From: UBA1858 sp965262455
GTDB taxonomy: Bacteria > Pseudomonadota > Gammaproteobacteria > UBA4575
Reading direction: 5' to 3'
Length of the DNA stretch: 64,000 nucleotides
NCBI GenBank assembly: GCA_965262455.1
Contig: CBDHFH010000002.1
Coordinates: 62,001 to 126,000, forward strand
Shown one piece after another: positions 1 through 8,534 of the stretch. Under the pieces are notes generated by a model. The model saw only the letters and a program-made list of their open reading frames with translations. It made no database searches and had not been told where the DNA came from. How positions within the stretch are numbered: the stretch's first letter is position 1; each line of letters begins with the position of its first letter. A program made the position numbers and the translations under genes.

Positions 1-1067
1 TAAAAGCCGTGCAGGAAGCGGCGGTGGATGGATTAAGTTTTGGCGCACCCACTACATTAGAAACCGAAATGGCTAAAACGGTATGTGAAATCGTGCCTTC
101 CATTGAACAAGTTCGCATGGTGAGTTCTGGCACCGAAGCGACGATGAGCGCAATTCGTTTAGCGCGAGGTTACACAGGAAGATCCAAAATCGTCAAATTT
201 GAAGGCTGTTATCATGGACATGCGGATTCGTTACTTGTGAAAGCAGGTTCAGGTGCACTGACATTTGGCACACCCAGCTCCCCAGGAGTACCCCCAGAAC
301 TTGCGGAACATACGATTACCCTGCCGTTCAATGATAGTGAAGCCATTGAAAATCTTTTTACTGAGTGCGGTGAAGACATCGCGTGCGTCATTGTTGAACC
401 CATCGCTGGCAATATGAATTGTGTACTACCCATCAATGGTTATCTGCAAACCTTACGTACCATTACTCAGCGTTACGAAAGTGTTTTAATCTTTGATGAA
501 GTGATGACAGGCTTTCGTGTTGCCCTGGGTGGAGCACAAGAACTTTATAAAGTTGTGCCGGACTTAACCACACTGGGCAAAGTGATTGGTGGTGGCATGC
601 CAGTGGGTGCATTTGGAGGCAGCAAAAAAATTATGGATCACTTGGCCCCCAACGGCCCTGTCTACCAAGCAGGTACCCTGTCTGGTAATCCTATTGCAAT
701 GACGGCGGGATTAATTACGCTTAATTTAATTCGCACTCCCGGCTTCTATGAGCGGCTAAGCAAAATTACTAAACAACTTGCACAAGGGTTAGTTGTTCGC
801 GCAGATCAACAAGGTATACCGCTGAGCGTGAACTGTGCTGGCGGCATGTTTGGTTTCTTCTTTACTAAAGAAAAGAAAGTGACTCGATTTGAACAAGTCA
901 CACAATGCAATTTAGATCAGTTCAATCAATTTTTTAATACCATGCTTGATCAAGGGGTCTACTTCGCACCATCCGCTTACGAAGCTGGATTTGTTTCTGC
1001 TGCACATACCCTCGACGATATTAATGTCACTTTAGATAAAGCAGAAAACGCTTTTGCTGCGCTATAA
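1..1067 (+). CDS. hemL: Glutamate-1-semialdehyde 2,1-aminomutase, 3' part
   Basis: PLP enzyme that converts glutamate-1-semialdehyde to 5-aminolevulinate, the C5-route entry to tetrapyrroles. The gene enters from upstream: the reading frame is already open at base 3 and there is no start codon here, so roughly the first 70 residues of a protein of about 425 are missing. Visible family blocks are SGTEATMSAIRLARG, FEGCYHGHAD, the FDEVMTGFRV segment with its PLP-contacting Asp, and LGKVIGGGMPVGAFGG carrying the Schiff-base lysine. The C-terminus APSAYEAGFVSAAHT is also typical. The gene ends with TAA and is followed by inverted repeats and decayed minus-strand genes. Confidence 0.97.
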   Translation, partial: KAVQEAAVDGLSFGAPTTLETEMAKTVCEIVPSIEQVRMVSSGTEATMSAIRLARGYTGRSKIVKFEGCYHGHADSLLVKAGSGALTFGTPSSPGVPPELAEHTITLPFNDSEAIENLFTECGEDIACVIVEPIAGNMNCVLPINGYLQTLRTITQRYESVLIFDEVMTGFRVALGGAQELYKVVPDLTTLGKVIGGGMPVGAFGGSKKIMDHLAPNGPVYQAGTLSGNPIAMTAGLITLNLIRTPGFYERLSKITKQLAQGLVVRADQQGIPLSVNCAGGMFGFFFTKEKKVTRFEQVTQCNLDQFNQFFNTMLDQGVYFAPSAYEAGFVSAAHTLDDINVTLDKAENAFAAL

Positions 1068-1547
1068 AGAAGATTGTTTAAACGAGCAGTCGAACAACAC
1101 GCCTTGTTCTACCTAGATATCGACTGCTATTCCATTTACATAACGACGCACGGGTGTTTGTCCTTCATATAATTTAGGCAAATCACGGAATAATTCTTTG
1201 TCATAAGGCGCCTGGTAAATAATTTCAATTGTGTCAGTCTCCTCATTAAGCATGCGTAATAGCGCAGCGGCATCACTTTGGATTGAGCAATAGCGACCGC
1301 CAATTATTTTCAACCTATTTTGCGCAACTAATTGAGAATGACTCAAAGAGATATCCAGCTAGGAAAAATAATCACGCATATCATTTAATGAAGTAGCCGC
1401 TACTTCTAATGGCGTCATCTTTAAATGTTTATACACCACCTCCTCAGCAATTAATTCCATCACATCCATATCATTATTTTGTAAGCCTAACCCCCAAAAC
1501 ACACTGGTGATGATCGCTACTAGACATAAGGCAACGGCTATGTTCAA
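1062..1547 (-). pseudogene. Decayed anti-sigma-factor-like gene with two in-frame TAG stops
   Basis: One reading frame runs from a TTG at 1547 to a TAG at 1062-1064, inside the last codons of hemL. It is interrupted by TAG at 1359-1361 and at 1113-1115. Reading through gives a membrane segment (about residues 2-22), a helical part (ELIAEEVVYKHLKMTPLEV), then a C-terminal domain with IIGGRYCSIQ, RRYVNGIAVDI-stop-VEQGVLFDC. From memory, anti-sigma-like proteins encoded next to DUF2282 genes have 'GGRYCSIQ' and 'VDIWVEKG'. The stops therefore look like Gln-to-stop (CAG to TAG) and Trp-to-stop (TGG to TAG) transitions. The cytoplasmic N-terminal part expected of an anti-sigma factor is absent. 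I read this as a pseudogene; the family assignment is moderate. Confidence 0.6.
1085..1128. repeat. Nested inverted repeats after hemL
   Basis: A 9-base inverted repeat (AGCAGTCGA at 1085-1093, TCGACTGCT at 1120-1128) encloses a second 6-base one (GAACAA at 1092-1097, TTGTTC at 1104-1109). The two share bases, so alternative folds are possible. The element lies just past the hemL stop and could be a bidirectional terminator, but no T-run follows on either strand. Confidence 0.4.
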
Positions 1548-1548
1548 T

Positions 1549-1671
1549 CTATGTTAGTGTTTTGTTACAAATTGACTTTGTGAATCTGACTGGATGAGCC
1601 TGAGTAGCAGCAAATACACCTACAGATAGAATAGTCGCGATAGCAGAATCAACAACAATTTTTTTACTCAT
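1549..1671 (-). pseudogene. Truncated DUF2282 (BufA-type) protein, signal peptide only
   Basis: A 40-codon ORF, ATG at 1669-1671 and TAG at 1549-1551, with a strong ribosome binding site (GGAGG about 7 bases upstream). The product is a signal peptide (SKKIVVDSAIATILSVGVFAATQA) with almost nothing after it. The opening resembles DUF2282/BufA1 precursors, small periplasmic cysteine-rich proteins of bufferin operons of about 85-100 residues. The mature Cys-rich part is missing. The ORF abuts the anti-sigma-like remnant, so I infer a deletion that removed the end of one gene and the start of the next. A genuine 40-residue peptide cannot be excluded. Confidence 0.5.
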
Positions 1672-1851
1672 TTTCCGTCCTCCGGAAGTAGTCAAATTTC
1701 ACAAACAAACGAATTTTGTTTGCACTCGACCTTACAGACGAAATGAAACCTGTTTTGATTGCATGAAAATACTCTGGCTACTGGCCTTTTGAGGAGGTCA
1801 ACCACTATCTGAATTACAAAAAGTGTCTTGGCCCTGGCTTGAGTACCTCAC

Positions 1852-1878
1852 TTAAGCAACGGAGTCAGAGTTGCTTAA
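1852..1878. repeat. Inverted repeat downstream of hemP
   Basis: Perfect 9-base arms (TTAAGCAAC at 1852-1860, GTTGCTTAA at 1870-1878) with a 9-base loop, 22 bases past the hemP stop in the direction of transcription. It is well placed for a transcript end, but there is no U-tract, so it may be a 3' stabilising hairpin or a Rho-assisted end. Confidence 0.45.
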
Positions 1879-1900
1879 TAACGGGAAGTCAGTCTACGTA

Positions 1901-2062
1901 TTACTTAGTTAGTAGTAGCTTATTTGATTTGGTCAACTGCAATAAATAAGTCTCACCTGCATGGCTAATCCATGCATATCGCTTACCTTTCAATAAGTTA
2001 GCTACAGACAGCGTGGCTGTTTGAGAGTCTTTTTCACTGGTTATAGAGAGTGTATTTGACAT
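1901..2062 (-). CDS. hemP: Hemin uptake protein HemP
   Basis: Small cytoplasmic protein of the HemP family (PF10636), found with haem and iron uptake genes. The 53-residue product ends in the family signature: SVANLLKGKRYAWISHAGETYLLQ followed by LTKSNKLLLTK, compare the usual L-x-G-x-(6)-H-x-G-x-Y-x-L-x-(4)-x-K-L-x-L-TK pattern. I chose the ATG at 2062 because GAGGT lies 8 bases upstream; an upstream in-frame start at 2101 would run into the Fur site. A Fur box and a sigma-70-like promoter lie directly upstream, which fits iron repression. No TonB receptor or haem ABC transporter gene is adjacent. Confidence 0.85.
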   Translation of the reverse strand: MSNTLSITSEKDSQTATLSVANLLKGKRYAWISHAGETYLLQLTKSNKLLLTK

Positions 2063-2099
2063 GATAACTACCTCAATGGGAGCAATGATTTTGAATATC

Positions 2100-2132
2100 A
2101 TTAATGATAATCATTCTCATTCGTAATTGCAA
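2100..2132 (-). promoter_or_regulatory. hemP promoter with Fur box
   Basis: Bases 2100-2118 match the 19-base Fur consensus (GATAATGATAATCATTATC) at 16 of 19 positions, including an unbroken AATGATAATCATT core. On the minus strand a -35 TTGCAA (2132-2127) and a -10 TATCAT (2109-2104) are 17 bases apart, so Fur would cover the -10. The site lies between the dyp stop and the hemP start and reads only into hemP. Confidence 0.8.
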
Positions 2133-2143
2133 GTAGTTTTTGC

Positions 2144-3025
2144 TTATGTCATCAATTGCGCTAGGTTTAACCCTTCTCTACCTAGTGGTGGACACCAATA
2201 ATAATTACCGGTAATAGGCTTAGAAAACGAAAACAGCGCATCGGTAACTCCATCATCATTGCCGACCATTCTGGATAATTGCATTTCAAATGCGTCAAAT
2301 GAGTGGCCGAAAGATAAAAACATCAGACCGGATTGCTGATTTTCAATCCACGGTGAAGAACGTCGAACAACATAGGCAGGTGGGTCAAAGTCATCTTGTT
2401 CGACCCTTTTTACATGCGCACTGCTTGGTGCATCTGCAATTTCTTCATTGGTCGCTTTCGTTCTGCCAATGACATTGTCTTGTTCATTGGCAGAAAGTTT
2501 TTCAAACTGATTTAGATCATGCAGCCACTGTTGCACTGCAACAAAACTTGAGCCATCCATTTTTTCACTTTCGCCTGTCATCAGTGCCGCGTGTTGAGCG
2601 TCATCCCCTTGAGGATTTTCCGTGCCATCTTCATATCCTGTTAAATCCATACCATGCCCATATTTAAAGCCATCGACAACGTGATGAATTTCTAATGCAG
2701 GCTTGGCAATCACCTCAATGGCACGACCACGATGTAGCAATTCACCAATATCATCACCACGTAACCAAAACCACAGATCACCTGGTGTCGCTATAATGGG
2801 TTGCGGCGCATGGCTCAGCTCAGGGAATAGCTGCAAGCCAGGCACTTCTTTCTGCATTGTGGTGACAACTTTAATGCCTATACCCATTAACACGCTGGTA
2901 CCGTCGACCATATGTGACAGTGAAGAAAGTACATTTTTTAACTCAGCAGGCTTTTTAATGACAAATGTGAGGTAGCGCGAACGCGCTGGTACATCTAAAA
3001 AAATGGCTGGTTGTCCTTGATGCAT
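2144..3025 (-). CDS. DyP-type haem peroxidase (YfeX-like)
   Basis: Haem peroxidase of the dye-decolourising family. In the 293-residue product GYEDG (130-134) is the family GxxDG motif with distal Asp133, His204 (SSAHVKR) is the expected proximal haem ligand, and Arg221 (VVRRSSPW) the distal arginine. Length and motifs match class B (P-type) enzymes such as E. coli YfeX, which are cytoplasmic; no Tat or Sec signal is present. No encapsulin-targeting tail is seen (the C-terminus is LGREGLNLAQLMT) and no encapsulin gene lies nearby. It sits upstream of hemP on the same strand, so haem or iron handling is a reasonable inference. The physiological substrate is unknown. Confidence 0.93.
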   Translation of the reverse strand: MHQGQPAIFLDVPARSRYLTFVIKKPAELKNVLSSLSHMVDGTSVLMGIGIKVVTTMQKEVPGLQLFPELSHAPQPIIATPGDLWFWLRGDDIGELLHRGRAIEVIAKPALEIHHVVDGFKYGHGMDLTGYEDGTENPQGDDAQHAALMTGESEKMDGSSFVAVQQWLHDLNQFEKLSANEQDNVIGRTKATNEEIADAPSSAHVKRVEQDDFDPPAYVVRRSSPWIENQQSGLMFLSFGHSFDAFEMQLSRMVGNDDGVTDALFSFSKPITGNYYWCPPLGREGLNLAQLMT

Positions 3026-3099
3026 AGAAGTTACTCGTTAATTTAATCAGCCTATTATAGTCACGAACATGTTTCAGAATGAACAATCAACTGACCAAC

Positions 3100-4884
3100 T
3101 TAAGCGCTTTGCTGGCGGCCGTACAATTTACTATACAATCCATTTGAAGTAATCAGGTCGTCATGACTGCCGTGTTCGGTAATGATCCCATCATCAAATA
3201 CAAACACACGATCCGCTTGTTTCACCGCGCTCAAGCGATGCGCAACAATAATTGTAGTGCGATCCTGCAAAAATGATTGCAATGACTGATGCACACGCGC
3301 CTCAGTATCAGCATCCAAAGCAGACGTTGCCTCATCCAGGATAACAACATTGGGATTCGTTAATGCCATTCGCGCAATGGCAATGCGCTGCCGTTGGCCA
3401 CCTGACAAGCGAATACCATCCATGCCAATTAAACTATCTAAACCACGTGGCATATCTTCCACAACATCGCGAATTTGCGCGACGTCTAGTACCTGCCATA
3501 GCTGATCATCAGGCACATCACGACCTAAGGTTAAATTCATGCGTAGCGTGTCATTAAATAAGGCCGGATGTTGTAATACGCATGCTACATGCTCTCGCAC
3601 TACATCCATGCCCACTTTAGTCACCGAGACATGATTAAATTTAACATCCCCAAATAAGGGTGGATATAAACCCAGCAGCACTTGAACCAAAGTTGATTTA
3701 CCACCACCGCTGGCACCAACTAACGCCACTTTCTCTCCTGCGCCAATAGACAAATTCACCCCGTTCAATACATAAGGGCCGTCACCGTAAGCAAACTTAA
3801 TTTGCTCGATATCAATTGATACCCCTTTTTGATCCGCAAATGGGTTCACTTGATGTTCATACACGGGTTCTTTTGGCAGATACATTAATTCATTAATGCG
3901 TCCAAGCGCGGCCTTCGCACTGAAATAAGAGTATTGAATATTCAGCACATCTTGCACGGGCCCCATCATAAACCATAAATAGCCAAACACTGCGATCATT
4001 TCGCCAATGGATAAACCAGCGAACAACACCATCAACATACCTACCGCACGAAATACATCGAAGCCGACTAAAAATATAACAAATGATAATCTTGTAGCGG
4101 CATCACTCTTCCAAGAATATGCGGCTGAGTGATCTCTGACATTTTTTGCCAACCTATCAACACGGGACAAATAAAATTTCTCTCGGTTACTTGCTCTTAT
4201 TTGCTGGATAGCATCCAGCGTCTCTGTTAAAGCTTGCTGAAACACTTCAAACGCTTTATTTTCATTTTTCTTTAGATGCTTAACACGCTTACCCATCACC
4301 ATAGTGAAATAAATCACAACTGGATTCATTAGTAATATGAATAATGCCAGCTGCCAATGCAGCCATAACAAAATAATGGCGACACCGATGATGGTCAGCA
4401 TAGATACAATTACTTTACTTACCGTTTCACCTGCAAACGTATCCACTGTATTGAGATCGGTAACAAATAAAGAAGAAACCGTTCCACTCCCTGCAGTTTC
4501 GTATTCAGACATAGCAATAGACTGCAAGCGCTCAAGTAATTGAGAACGTATTTTGTAAATAATATCTTTGGAGATAGAGACAAACTTTTTCGTTTGCCAG
4601 AGATTCAATGCAACAGACGCGACTCGCAGAATTACTGTAAATAACAACACTCCGCCAATATAGACTATCGGGGAATAAGACTCACCCGGTAGCAATGAGT
4701 TAATAGTGGTGACTACTTTACCTGGCTGGTCCAGTAGTACTTCGTCAACCAGTAATGGAATTAATAATGGAATGGGTACACTTGCAATAACTGCGAATAC
4801 TGCAATGATATTTGCAGCAATAAGTGTTCGTCGATGCTGAAGCGCTAATTGAGCAATGTATTTAAACGTATATGTCGCTGGCAC
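3100..4884 (-). CDS. ABC exporter, fused permease-ATPase
   Basis: A 594-residue half-transporter of the ABCB/MsbA type: an exporter membrane domain (about 1-330, six predicted helices, first at about 20-48) followed by an ATPase domain. Walker A is GASGGGKST (390-398), the signature LSGGQ is at 493-497, Walker B VVILDE at 513-518, then the D-loop SALD and the H-loop His in VAHRLS. It would act as a homodimer in the inner membrane. The substrate cannot be read from sequence; the nearby lpxA-type and mpl genes make an envelope lipid or peptide possible. It is the last gene of the seven-gene minus-strand cluster, 38 bases after the thioredoxin gene. Confidence 0.92.
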   Translation of the reverse strand: MPATYTFKYIAQLALQHRRTLIAANIIAVFAVIASVPIPLLIPLLVDEVLLDQPGKVVTTINSLLPGESYSPIVYIGGVLLFTVILRVASVALNLWQTKKFVSISKDIIYKIRSQLLERLQSIAMSEYETAGSGTVSSLFVTDLNTVDTFAGETVSKVIVSMLTIIGVAIILLWLHWQLALFILLMNPVVIYFTMVMGKRVKHLKKNENKAFEVFQQALTETLDAIQQIRASNREKFYLSRVDRLAKNVRDHSAAYSWKSDAATRLSFVIFLVGFDVFRAVGMLMVLFAGLSIGEMIAVFGYLWFMMGPVQDVLNIQYSYFSAKAALGRINELMYLPKEPVYEHQVNPFADQKGVSIDIEQIKFAYGDGPYVLNGVNLSIGAGEKVALVGASGGGKSTLVQVLLGLYPPLFGDVKFNHVSVTKVGMDVVREHVACVLQHPALFNDTLRMNLTLGRDVPDDQLWQVLDVAQIRDVVEDMPRGLDSLIGMDGIRLSGGQRQRIAIARMALTNPNVVILDEATSALDADTEARVHQSLQSFLQDRTTIIVAHRLSAVKQADRVFVFDDGIITEHGSHDDLITSNGLYSKLYGRQQSA

Positions 4885-4922
4885 TTTAACGCCTTGTCAA
4901 GAAAATAAGAGCAACAAATTAG

Positions 4923-5294
4923 TTACCCTTCCTGTGTTTGTTCTTCATCCATTGAAGCACGCACCTGATCCATATCCAACTCTTTAACCTTCTCGATAAC
5001 GTCTTCTAACTGTGCTGGCGCTAAGGCGCCAGCTTGGTTGAATAGTAAGATTTGTTCGCGGAAAATCATTAAGGTTGGAATTGAACGAATTTGACATGCT
5101 TGCGCAAGTTCAGTTTGTTCTTCTGTATTCACTTTAGCAAAAATTATATCTTGATGATTATCTGATGCCAGTTCAAATGTTGGTGCAAAGGATTTACAAG
5201 GACCACACCACTCAGCCCAGAAATCGATAATGACAATATCGTTCTCATGAATCGTCGCATTGAAATTATCAGAATTTAGCTCTGTAGTTGCCAT
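4923..5294 (-). CDS. Thioredoxin-family protein
   Basis: A 123-residue cytoplasmic thioredoxin fold with the canonical active site WCGPC at 29-33 and the cis-proline loop SIPTLMIF. The usual length is about 108; the extra C-terminus (after about 105) is acidic and unstructured-looking (ASMDEEQTQEG). It should reduce protein disulfides with thioredoxin reductase. The gene is not beside rho, the usual trxA neighbour, so this may be a second thioredoxin. It follows the LON-domain gene by 8 bases, and AGGAG lies just before its ATG. Confidence 0.9.
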   Translation of the reverse strand: MATTELNSDNFNATIHENDIVIIDFWAEWCGPCKSFAPTFELASDNHQDIIFAKVNTEEQTELAQACQIRSIPTLMIFREQILLFNQAGALAPAQLEDVIEKVKELDMDQVRASMDEEQTQEG

Positions 5295-5302
5295 AATGTC
5301 TC

Positions 5303-5905
5303 CTAGTTATTAAAGTTTCCCTGCGAGTAGTAATACTCAATGTCTCTTAATACATCTTGCAAATGTTCCAGCCGAATCAAAGGATGATCAATTTCAAGAA
5401 TGCGTTGCTTTTGATCTAACTCAAATGGTAAATATTCTGTTAGCCGTGCGCCTACCCATCGCGCACTATTCAGCTCTTGGGATTGCTCGTCAAATGGCTT
5501 ACCTAATTCACCAATAATAACTGAAATTAAGTGTGCCCACTCATCAAATTTAGCCGGAAGTAGCTCATCATCGAACTCACTCAAATAGTCAATATCCCCT
5601 ACCAATAATTGATTAGATCGCACTTCTGTTTGCTTAATTTCGACTCTTTTTACCCCTTGAGCAGTGACCCCTAATAGACCATCAGGCAATGTCTCCCAAT
5701 CAACAATTTGACACGCAGTCCCAATCGTTCGCACTTTTGCAGGCACACCAGTTTCACTACCATCTTTAATTAAGCAAATGGCAAATTCACTTTGATTACG
5801 CACACACTCCTTGACCATATCCAAATAGCGAGGTTCAAAAATCCTCAGCGGCAACACGCCATCCGGGAAAATCACAGAATTCAAGGGAAATAATGGCAGA
5901 TTCAT
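5303..5905 (-). CDS. Stand-alone LON substrate-binding domain protein
   Basis: A 200-residue protein consisting of the Lon N-terminal (PUA-like) domain without AAA+ or protease parts. It opens LPLFPLNSVIFPDGVLPLRIFEPRY, a classic start for this family (PF02190; 25 residues described as LPLFPLN, VLPLRIFEPRY). Such stand-alone proteins are widespread but their role is not settled; substrate recognition is inferred from the domain. Its ATG overlaps the TGA of the kinase gene by 4 bases (ATGA), so the two are probably translationally coupled. Confidence 0.88.
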   Translation of the reverse strand: MNLPLFPLNSVIFPDGVLPLRIFEPRYLDMVKECVRNQSEFAICLIKDGSETGVPAKVRTIGTACQIVDWETLPDGLLGVTAQGVKRVEIKQTEVRSNQLLVGDIDYLSEFDDELLPAKFDEWAHLISVIIGELGKPFDEQSQELNSARWVGARLTEYLPFELDQKQRILEIDHPLIRLEHLQDVLRDIEYYYSQGNFNN

Positions 5906-7158
5906 TTTTCTTGCGGGATAAAAATACGGTCAAGTGCAAATCTAAAAAAATAAGCTTGTGTTGCCAGCGAGCTTTCCAACAAATTTGACTTTGAAACTCG
6001 CAATAACAGAGAGCTTGTAAGTGCTTTACAACTAAAATCGCTAGCACCTTTAAGTAATGTATTCTCACTTAACCATTTACCAGCTGGCACTATAATATGC
6101 TTATCAGCACGAACTAACAATGCCTTGCCTTGTACTAGACAAATATATTCGTCCAGCATGTCTTCACTAATAATTATTTCACCCGCAGATACTTTTTCAA
6201 ATATCAAACAGGCAGCCAACTCATGTAATACATCAGCACTGCACTGTTCAAATATTTGCATTTGTTTTAACTGCGAAGTGTCGAGTATTGAATTGTAGTG
6301 CTGCTTATCAATCTCATCGTGAAGTAAATTCAGCGCTTCCTCAAATTGAGCACACGAACCAATACGCGCCTTAGGGTCTTTACTTAATGCTTGCTGCAAG
6401 AATTGTTTAATTGATTGTGGAATATCTTCCTCTATCGGCTGCATCTGTTCGTTAACTACTTTAAACAATACCGCATGCGCGTCATCACCTGAATAAGGCA
6501 CTCGACCCAAAATTATTTCATATAAAAGCACTGCAAGTGAGTAAAGATCTGTCTCAATGCTAGCCGGCGCACCATCAACAAGTTCTGGCGCCATATATGA
6601 TGGCGTACCGACCAATTCTGCTGAATTATTCTGATTGGGTGTAGTCAAGATAGAAATTCCGAAATCGACTACCTTTACCCTATTATCGGGCATGATCATT
6701 ATGTTACTCGGTTTGATGTCACGATGAATGACACCTTTATCATGGGCATAATCAAGCGCATGACAAACTTGTTGCGAAATCTCAAGCGCCTGTTTTAGTG
6801 ATAATGTTTTTTCATTATTTAACTTCTGCAGCAAACTCTCTCCTGCAGCAAATTCCATTACGATGTAACCTTCATAGTCGCCTACACCAGCATCGTAAAC
6901 AGAAATAATATTTTGATGTTGCAGTTGGCCAATCGCCCTTGCTTCAGAAAAAAAAGCTTCGTTAGCATAATCCACCTGCTCTCTATCCGGGTCGAATAAC
7001 TGAATAACTTTGATTGCCACTTTACGATCCAAAAAGGGATCATAGGCACGATATAAAGAACGTGTAGGCTGCGTGCGTAGCGACTCTTCTAAAACATACT
7101 TACCGATCTTTCCTGCAGAACTTAGATCTCTTCTTCTGCGTTGTCGCCTCTCTATCAA
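5902..7158 (-). CDS. Ser/Thr protein kinase with C-terminal cNMP-binding-like domain
   Basis: A Hanks-type kinase domain (about 19-280) joined to a cyclic-nucleotide-binding-like beta-roll (about 300-400). Catalytic residues are intact: VAIK Lys50, HRDIKPSN with Asp147 and Asn152, DFG Asp165, GTPSYMAPE activation segment, Asp204 in ETDLYSL. The glycine-rich loop is degenerate: residues 24-36 contain no glycine. No transmembrane helix is predicted, so the kinase is cytoplasmic. The C-terminal domain has the 'F-x-G-x-I-x-x-E' style spacing (VSAGEIIISEDMLDEYICLVQG), but the phosphate-binding cassette Arg is not obvious, so ligand binding is uncertain. I chose the TTG at 7158 because GGAG lies 7 bases before it. 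It overlaps the LON gene by 4 bases. Confidence 0.88.
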   Translation of the reverse strand: MIERRQRRRRDLSSAGKIGKYVLEESLRTQPTRSLYRAYDPFLDRKVAIKVIQLFDPDREQVDYANEAFFSEARAIGQLQHQNIISVYDAGVGDYEGYIVMEFAAGESLLQKLNNEKTLSLKQALEISQQVCHALDYAHDKGVIHRDIKPSNIMIMPDNRVKVVDFGISILTTPNQNNSAELVGTPSYMAPELVDGAPASIETDLYSLAVLLYEIILGRVPYSGDDAHAVLFKVVNEQMQPIEEDIPQSIKQFLQQALSKDPKARIGSCAQFEEALNLLHDEIDKQHYNSILDTSQLKQMQIFEQCSADVLHELAACLIFEKVSAGEIIISEDMLDEYICLVQGKALLVRADKHIIVPAGKWLSENTLLKGASDFSCKALTSSLLLRVSKSNLLESSLATQAYFFRFALDRIFIPQEK

Positions 7159-7177
7159 TCAAATTCTCCAGTTATGC

Positions 7178-8533
7178 TTAACGCTGGCTCAAACCATCAA
7201 TCAGTTTGTTACAGAAACCACCAAAGCCACCATTGCTAAGAATGAGCACATTATCTTTCGGTTCAAGCACACCAACCAGGTACTCGACCAATCGATCAAT
7301 ATCAGTAAATATATTACTGCGTAGGCCTTTAAGTGCGTCTTTTAAAGACCAATCAAGTTCACCGCTATCGTACACACATAACTCATCAGCTGCAGTAAAC
7401 GCGGCATGTAACTTGTCAGCATGCACGCCCATTTGCATAGTGTTTGATCTCGGTTCAAACACTACCACCATACGTTGATTATGGTTCTGTTGCTTGAACG
7501 CCTGCAGCGTACATTCAATTTCTGTAGGATGATGCGCGAAATCATCATACACAGTTACTCCCGAGTACACGCCTTTATTTTCCAGGCGTCGCTTAACTCC
7601 ATCAAATTCCGCCAACGCCTTCAAGGATTGTTCTACACTAACACCCGCATGTCTGGCCGCGGCAATCGCAGCTAAAGAGTTTAATGCGTTATGTTCACCT
7701 GGTAATGCCAGGCGTCCTTCATAATGTTTGCTCTCACGTAACAAAAACTGCAGAGACTTATTCCTGTCATGACAGCTTTTTAATTGCCAGTCAGATTTTT
7801 TCAATACACCAAATGACTCATGTTCTGACCAAAGCCCTTGTGTTATCACGCATTCAACATTGTCATCATCACCATTGAAAATTAATTTTCCTTTATCTGG
7901 AAGTATCTTTAATAGATGGTGAAACTGTCTCTGAACATCTGTTAAATCTCTGAAGATATCGGCATGATCAAATTCAATATTATTTATGATTAACGTACGC
8001 GGCTGGTAGTGAATAAACTTGGCGCGCTTATCAAAAAAGGCCGTATCGTATTCATCCGCTTCAATCACAAAAAATGGTTTATTGCCGACTCGTGCTGACA
8101 CTTGAAAATTTTGTGCAACACCGCCGATTAAAAATCCAGGTTCCAGTCCGGCATGATCAAGTATCCATGCCAGCATGCTTGCGGTAGTTGTCTTTCCATG
8201 TGTACCTGACACCGCTAACACCCAACGGCTCTTTAATAAATGTTCACTTAACCATTGCGGGCCAGAAACCATCGGCCACTGCTCGCTAAGCATGCGTTCG
8301 ATGACGTCATGCCCTCTTGTCATGACATTACCCACTACGACTTGATCGGGCCTATCGTCAAGTTGTGAAGCGTGAAACCCTTCAATCAAATCAATGCCTA
8401 CTGTCTCTAACTGTGTACTCATCGGTGGATACACTGCTTGATCTGAGCCAGTCACTTTATACCCCAGCTCTTTAGCCAGTAACGCCAAGCCACCCATGAA
8501 TGTGCCACAGATACCTAGAAAGTGAATATGCAT
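7178..8533 (-). CDS. mpl: UDP-N-acetylmuramate:L-alanyl-gamma-D-glutamyl-meso-diaminopimelate ligase
   Basis: Murein-recycling ligase that attaches the recovered tripeptide to UDP-MurNAc. The 451 residues are close to the E. coli enzyme (457). The start HIHFLGICGTFMGGLA, the ATP loop AVSGTHGKTTTAS (about 110-122), EADEYDTAFFDKR, NNIEFDHADIF and the end LSNGGFGGFCNKL are all Mpl-specific rather than MurC-like. It implies meso-DAP peptidoglycan and recycling. It lies one base after the small membrane protein gene and 19 bases before the kinase gene, so probably in one transcript with both. Confidence 0.96.
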   Translation of the reverse strand: MHIHFLGICGTFMGGLALLAKELGYKVTGSDQAVYPPMSTQLETVGIDLIEGFHASQLDDRPDQVVVGNVMTRGHDVIERMLSEQWPMVSGPQWLSEHLLKSRWVLAVSGTHGKTTTASMLAWILDHAGLEPGFLIGGVAQNFQVSARVGNKPFFVIEADEYDTAFFDKRAKFIHYQPRTLIINNIEFDHADIFRDLTDVQRQFHHLLKILPDKGKLIFNGDDDNVECVITQGLWSEHESFGVLKKSDWQLKSCHDRNKSLQFLLRESKHYEGRLALPGEHNALNSLAAIAAARHAGVSVEQSLKALAEFDGVKRRLENKGVYSGVTVYDDFAHHPTEIECTLQAFKQQNHNQRMVVVFEPRSNTMQMGVHADKLHAAFTAADELCVYDSGELDWSLKDALKGLRSNIFTDIDRLVEYLVGVLEPKDNVLILSNGGFGGFCNKLIDGLSQR

Positions 8534-8534
8534 A

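Noticed and set aside
1113..1361. The two in-frame TAG codons as recoding (pyrrolysine or suppressor tRNA).
   Set aside because: Nothing in the window supports reassignment; the gene also seems to lack its N-terminal domain and sits in a decayed locus.
2144..2185. DyP peroxidase as encapsulin cargo.
   Set aside because: No targeting tail at the C-terminus and no encapsulin gene nearby.
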